The notes beneath the pieces are model-generated. The model worked only from the letters and a program-made list of their open reading frames with translations, did no database searches and had not been told where the DNA came from. From an uncultured Eubacterium sp. (GTDB lineage: Bacteria; Bacillota_A; Clostridia; Lachnospirales; Lachnospiraceae), in assembly GCA_948759685.1 (NCBI GenBank), contig CAQBGY010000113.1, forward strand, positions 1,497 to 9,303: DNA of 7,807 nt. The letters are read 5' to 3'. Shown here in pieces: positions 4,567 to 7,807 of the stretch; within the stretch, counting starts at the first letter, position 1, and each line of letters starts with the position of its first letter. Made by a program: the position numbers and the translations under genes.

Positions 4567-6270
4567 ATGCAGAAGATATTGAAACCAATACTATTACTAA
4601 TGATAGGTCTGGTGTTATGCACACTGCCAATGCTTGGATATTATTCTATGGGAGAAAGCTGGTATGCAGCATTGTGTCAGGTAAAAGGACTTCCTATAAT
4701 AGCGTTGCCAATGATGATTTATACGATTTTTGCAAATGGCGGTTGGCTTGCAGCAATGAAATATGGAACAATCATGATAACTACAGGAATATGTGCTACA
4801 CAGTATAGAAGATTATGCACAAATTATAATCCATACATAACAGCATTCATCGCTACAATAACTACAGTTTTTATGGAAGCGCTGGACTGGTCACTAAATG
4901 GAATGGTAAAAGTAGAGTTATACGGATTAGCACCAATCGTTATGTTGACATGGTCTATGTCGGTGATTTTTTCTTATTTTGTTGATAAATTGTTAAATTA
5001 CATGCCAAAGAAAAAGACGATACAGGAGGAGATAGACAAACAGCAGTTAGTGAAAAACGAATGCATTATGCGAACATCCAGAGCATTTAAAAATCTGGCA
5101 TCGGAAATTAAAAAAATGTCAGGCATAGATTATGATTATAATGTTTCAGTGGAGGGAATTGTATCCAGGGAAATTGCTCAAAGCGCATGCAGAGGATGCG
5201 AAAATGGACAAATACAATATTTAGAGAGAGCAAAAATCAATTATCTTTGGTACAACAAAATGCTGGAAACGAGAGAGGCTATGGCAGTGCAGTTCAATGA
5301 GATGGCTAAATTAATGGAAAATTATACCAAGCCCATTTATGAAGAAAAAAGAGCATTGTTTGGAATGGATGATTATATAAAACATAAGTTAAGAGAGCAA
5401 AAAATTGTCGCAAGGAAAATTTTTATAAATGAAAACAGCAAGGGAATGTTAGAAGTAAGACTTTATGCAAAAAAAAGAAAGAAATCAAATATTCCCGCAG
5501 ATATTATTAAGAGTGTAATATCGGAAGCCGTTGGAAAAAAAGTTAGGCTGTCGGAAGAATGTCTGCTTGATGTGACAGAGGAATATAATGAATATGTTTT
5601 GTTTGAGGAAGTAAATTTTATGACAATCAGCGGAACCGCCAGACAGACAAAAGGGAGTGAAGATTATTCCGGAGATAATTTTGCTGTCATGAGTTTAGAC
5701 AGCGGGCAGACATTTATGAGCATCTGTGATGGAATGGGTTCCGGAAAGCGGGCAAAAAAATATAGTGAGATTGTAATTGACTTGTTAGAAAAAATGATTG
5801 ACAGCGGGTTTGAAGAAAGCACGATATTAAAATTAGCAAATTCAATTATGCTTACGGGAAATCAATGGCAGGAGCCGGCAACGGTAGACATGGCTTTGAT
5901 TGACCAGTATTCAGGAATCTGCCAGTTTTTAAAACTGGGTGCAGCATGTACTTATATAAAGAGAGGAAACTGGGTAGAATGTATCAAGTCCACATCACTT
6001 CCTATGGGAGTGCTGGAAGAGGTGGATATGGAGACCATTACCAAAAAACTCTATGATGGAGATTTTGTAATTATGGTGTCAGATGGAATCGTGGATGCGT
6101 TAGACTGTCCGGATAAAGAGGAGGCGATGGGAAGAATTATTATGGATATTCACACTGCAAATCCGAAACAGATGGCAATTAGTGTGCTGAGTCAGGCGTT
6201 AGCAAAATGTAAGGGAGTGCCGGAAGATGATATGACCGTTATTTGTACAGGAATATGGGAAAAGGTTTGA
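4567..6270 (+). CDS. spoIIE: Stage II sporulation protein E (SpoIIE), PP2C phosphatase, short form
   Basis: Serine phosphatase that dephosphorylates the anti-anti-sigma factor SpoIIAA after asymmetric septation, releasing sigma-F in the forespore. The protein has 567 residues, against 827 in Bacillus. Hydrophobic segments at about 4-26, 42-57, 58-76, 89-107 and 118-141 suggest about five membrane passes rather than ten. A charged, helical central region (about 145-345) contains the pair Cys208/Cys211. The C-terminal PP2C domain (about 352-567) has its metal-binding motifs: SGDNF with Asp370, DGMGSGKRA with Asp388, SDGI with Asp506 and DDMTV with Asp554/555. The catalytic half therefore looks intact and active. 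Spacing from the Shine-Dalgarno favours 4567 over the ATG at 4558. A Spo0A-type promoter sits just upstream. The gene is followed after 42 nt by tilS. Confidence 0.95.
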   Translation: MQKILKPILLLMIGLVLCTLPMLGYYSMGESWYAALCQVKGLPIIALPMMIYTIFANGGWLAAMKYGTIMITTGICATQYRRLCTNYNPYITAFIATITTVFMEALDWSLNGMVKVELYGLAPIVMLTWSMSVIFSYFVDKLLNYMPKKKTIQEEIDKQQLVKNECIMRTSRAFKNLASEIKKMSGIDYDYNVSVEGIVSREIAQSACRGCENGQIQYLERAKINYLWYNKMLETREAMAVQFNEMAKLMENYTKPIYEEKRALFGMDDYIKHKLREQKIVARKIFINENSKGMLEVRLYAKKRKKSNIPADIIKSVISEAVGKKVRLSEECLLDVTEEYNEYVLFEEVNFMTISGTARQTKGSEDYSGDNFAVMSLDSGQTFMSICDGMGSGKRAKKYSEIVIDLLEKMIDSGFEESTILKLANSIMLTGNQWQEPATVDMALIDQYSGICQFLKLGAACTYIKRGNWVECIKSTSLPMGVLEEVDMETITKKLYDGDFVIMVSDGIVDALDCPDKEEAMGRIIMDIHTANPKQMAISVLSQALAKCKGVPEDDMTVICTGIWEKV

Positions 6271-6283
6271 TAAGCCTGGGAAT

Positions 6284-6312
6284 TTGACAGAAAAACCAGC
6301 ATCAAGTATCAT
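6284..6312 (+). promoter_or_regulatory. Near-consensus sigma-A promoter abutting the tilS start
   Basis: TTGACA (6284-6289), a 17-nt spacer and TATCAT (6307-6312, 5 of 6 to TATAAT) form a near-ideal sigma-A promoter inside the 42-nt spoIIE-tilS gap. The -10 ends at the base before the first ATG. Normal spacing would start the transcript at about A6319, the first base of a later in-frame ATG. This would let tilS and hpt be expressed in growing cells, independently of Spo0A-driven spoIIE. Confidence 0.65.
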
Positions 6313-7671
6313 ATGGATATGATGAGAAAAGTGTTAGATTTTGTAAATAAAAATAATATATTTAAACATGGTGACAGCGTCATACTGGGAGTCTCAGGAG
6401 GTGCTGATTCTGTCTGCATGCTGCATTTGCTGAATTCATTAAAAGAGGATTTGGGAATCGAGTTGACTGTAGTACATGTCGATCATGGAATAAGAGGGAT
6501 TGAGGCAGAGCGGGATGCAGAATTTGTAGAGCATATTTCAGAGGAATTAGGCGTAGAATGTAAGATATTTCATATTGATATTCCAGCTATTGCCAGAGAA
6601 AAGAAGATGTCAGAAGAAGAAACCGGAAGAATAGAAAGATATGCGGTGTTCGAGTCTGTGGCAGAGGAAATCGGTGCAAATAAAATTGCAGTGGCACATA
6701 ATCTTAATGATAATAGTGAGACGGTGTTATTCAATTTGTTTCGGGGGAGTAAATTAAAGGGAATGACTGGAATTCCGGTGAAAAGGGGGAAAATTATCAG
6801 ACCATTACTCTGCCTGACAAGAAAGGAAATAGAAGGATATTTAGAAAAACATCATTTAGATTATTGTATAGACAGTACAAATAAAGAGACACAATATAGC
6901 AGAAATAAGCTGCGATTGGATATATTACCCTATATTAAGGAGAATATTAACAGTAAGGCAGAAGAACACATTGTAAATACTGCACAAAGTCTCAGGGAGG
7001 TATATGACTATATTGAATGCCAGACAGATGAGGCCTATGAGAATTATGTAAAAAATAATATTATTTTGAATGAATCAAAGGACTTACCATCTGTTATATT
7101 AAAAGAGGTTGTCAGGCGGTGGATTTTTAACAATACAGGCAGTTTAAAGGACATTACAGCGACACATATTGACATGGTTATCTCGTTATTGCATAACAGT
7201 GTCTCAAAAAAAATAGAGATTCCATGTTCATTCATTATTAAAAAGGGATATCAGGGAATAGAATTAGGAGAGAGGGAAGAGCCAAAGAAAAAAATCGGGC
7301 AGGTTTTATTAGAGGACAATAAAATAAATCAAGTAGAAGAATTTTCTGTTTCTTTTGAGAAATCAAGTATAAACAAAGAGAATGTACCCGATTTAATGTA
7401 TACGAAATGGTTTGATTATGATAAAATAAATAAGTTACTATTAAGAAATCGTCAGCCGGGCGATTACATTATCATAGATAAAAAAGGCGGAAAAAAGAAA
7501 TTAAAAGACTATTTTATTGATGAGAAAGTCCCAAGGGCAAAGCGTGATGAGATATTATTACTGGCTGATGGAAGTCATATTGTATGGATTGTAGGATATA
7601 GAATCAGTGAATACTTTAAGGTTTCCGATGAAACAAAAAATATAATAAAGATAGCATATGATAAGGAGTAG
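6313..7671 (+). CDS. tilS: tRNA(Ile)-lysidine synthetase TilS
   Basis: Essential enzyme that uses ATP and lysine to convert C34 of the CAU-anticodon tRNA-Ile to lysidine, switching its decoding from AUG to AUA. The 452 residues are close to the full-length form (472 in Bacillus). The N-terminal PP-loop ATPase has SGGADS (28-33), the HVDHGIRG region (about 56-63) and AHNLNDNSET, a variant of the usual H-x-x-DDQ-x-ET. The central part includes NKLRLDILPYIKE. The C-terminal TilS domain starts with LRNRQPGDY (377-385) and includes KKLKDYF and VWIVGYRISEYF. There is no Shine-Dalgarno before the ATGs at 6313, 6319 or 6322, and no alternative in-frame start back to the stop at 6271. The upstream promoter suggests a leaderless message beginning at 6319, which would drop two residues. 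hpt follows after 4 nt. Confidence 0.96.
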   Translation: MDMMRKVLDFVNKNNIFKHGDSVILGVSGGADSVCMLHLLNSLKEDLGIELTVVHVDHGIRGIEAERDAEFVEHISEELGVECKIFHIDIPAIAREKKMSEEETGRIERYAVFESVAEEIGANKIAVAHNLNDNSETVLFNLFRGSKLKGMTGIPVKRGKIIRPLLCLTRKEIEGYLEKHHLDYCIDSTNKETQYSRNKLRLDILPYIKENINSKAEEHIVNTAQSLREVYDYIECQTDEAYENYVKNNIILNESKDLPSVILKEVVRRWIFNNTGSLKDITATHIDMVISLLHNSVSKKIEIPCSFIIKKGYQGIELGEREEPKKKIGQVLLEDNKINQVEEFSVSFEKSSINKENVPDLMYTKWFDYDKINKLLLRNRQPGDYIIIDKKGGKKKLKDYFIDEKVPRAKRDEILLLADGSHIVWIVGYRISEYFKVSDETKNIIKIAYDKE

Positions 7672-7675
7672 AGTT

Positions 7676-7807
7676 ATGATACATAAGATTACGGAATATA
7701 TCAGTGAAGAACAGTTAGAAAAAAGAATTCGTGAACTGGCAGCTCAGATTAGCAAAGATTATGCGAAGAAAGAAATCAGATTAATCTGCATTTTAAAAGG
7801 AAGTGTA
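7676..7807 (+). CDS. hpt: Hypoxanthine phosphoribosyltransferase, N-terminal part (3' end outside window)
   Basis: First 44 codons of a purine-salvage phosphoribosyltransferase, which converts hypoxanthine or guanine plus PRPP to IMP or GMP. The visible part has the family's opening (an N-terminal strand, then a helix with EEQLEKRIRELAAQIS) and the LICILKGSV strand and loop. Its Lys-Gly-Ser (41-43) corresponds to the pyrophosphate-binding loop of HPRTs. AAGGAG at 7663-7668 lies 7 nt before the ATG, inside the end of tilS, and only 4 nt separate the tilS stop from this start. The tilS-hpt pairing, usually followed by ftsH, is common in Firmicutes and supports the call. The PRPP-binding motif and the rest of the protein are outside the window. 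Confidence 0.88.
   Translation, partial: MIHKITEYISEEQLEKRIRELAAQISKDYAKKEIRLICILKGSV

Noticed and set aside
4518..4808. 96-codon + strand open frame overlapping the start of spoIIE
   Set aside because: Its ATG lies upstream of the predicted transcription start and has no Shine-Dalgarno. The frame is out of phase with clear SpoIIE coding sequence and resembles nothing.

Overview
The window reads as the chromosome of a low-GC, AT-rich, endospore-forming Firmicute, most likely a member of the Lachnospiraceae or a close Clostridial relative. The basis is the gene content and order (spoVT, hup, rqcP, yabP, yabQ, divIC, spoIIE, tilS, hpt), strong Shine-Dalgarno sequences at most genes, and recognisable sporulation promoters. 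All supported genes lie on the + strand. I see no rRNA, tRNA, CRISPR array, insertion sequence or prophage, and no stretch over 300 bases lacks a gene.

Layout. Positions 3-1871 hold the C-terminal part of the nuclease ATPase SbcC, whose N-terminal half lies upstream of the window. A sigma-G-like promoter then leads to spoVT (1949-2497), a forespore transcription regulator. A strong sigma-A promoter (2568-2598) drives hup (2650-2922), the HU nucleoid protein, which ends in a perfect 11-bp hairpin (2949-2974). Next is the cluster known from Bacillus as yabO-yabP-yabQ-divIC: rqcP (3023-3262, ribosome quality control), yabP (3375-3659), yabQ (3659-4102) and divIC (4063-4395). The yab genes and divIC overlap each other, and the cluster closes with a strong terminator (4403-4455).

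Immediately downstream is a well-formed Spo0A-type control region: a perfect 0A box at 4467-4473, a near-perfect inverted box over the -35, and a sigma-A -35/-10 pair 21 nt apart. It precedes spoIIE (4567-6270), the sporulation phosphatase that activates sigma-F. This SpoIIE is short (567 aa), with about five membrane segments. tilS (6313-7671, tRNA-Ile lysidine synthetase) follows. It has no Shine-Dalgarno, but a near-consensus sigma-A promoter (TTGACA-17-TATCAT) ends directly at its first ATG, which suggests a leaderless transcript. hpt (7676 to the window end) is coupled four bases after tilS and is cut off by the window edge.

How the genes fit together. Housekeeping genes (HU, RqcP, DivIC, TilS, Hpt) are interleaved with sporulation genes acting at successive stages: Spo0A-driven SpoIIE at the asymmetric septum, mother-cell YabP/YabQ, and forespore SpoVT. 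No new system is apparent. The most informative features are regulatory: the spoIIE promoter architecture, the apparent leaderless tilS, and the yabQ/divIC overlap.
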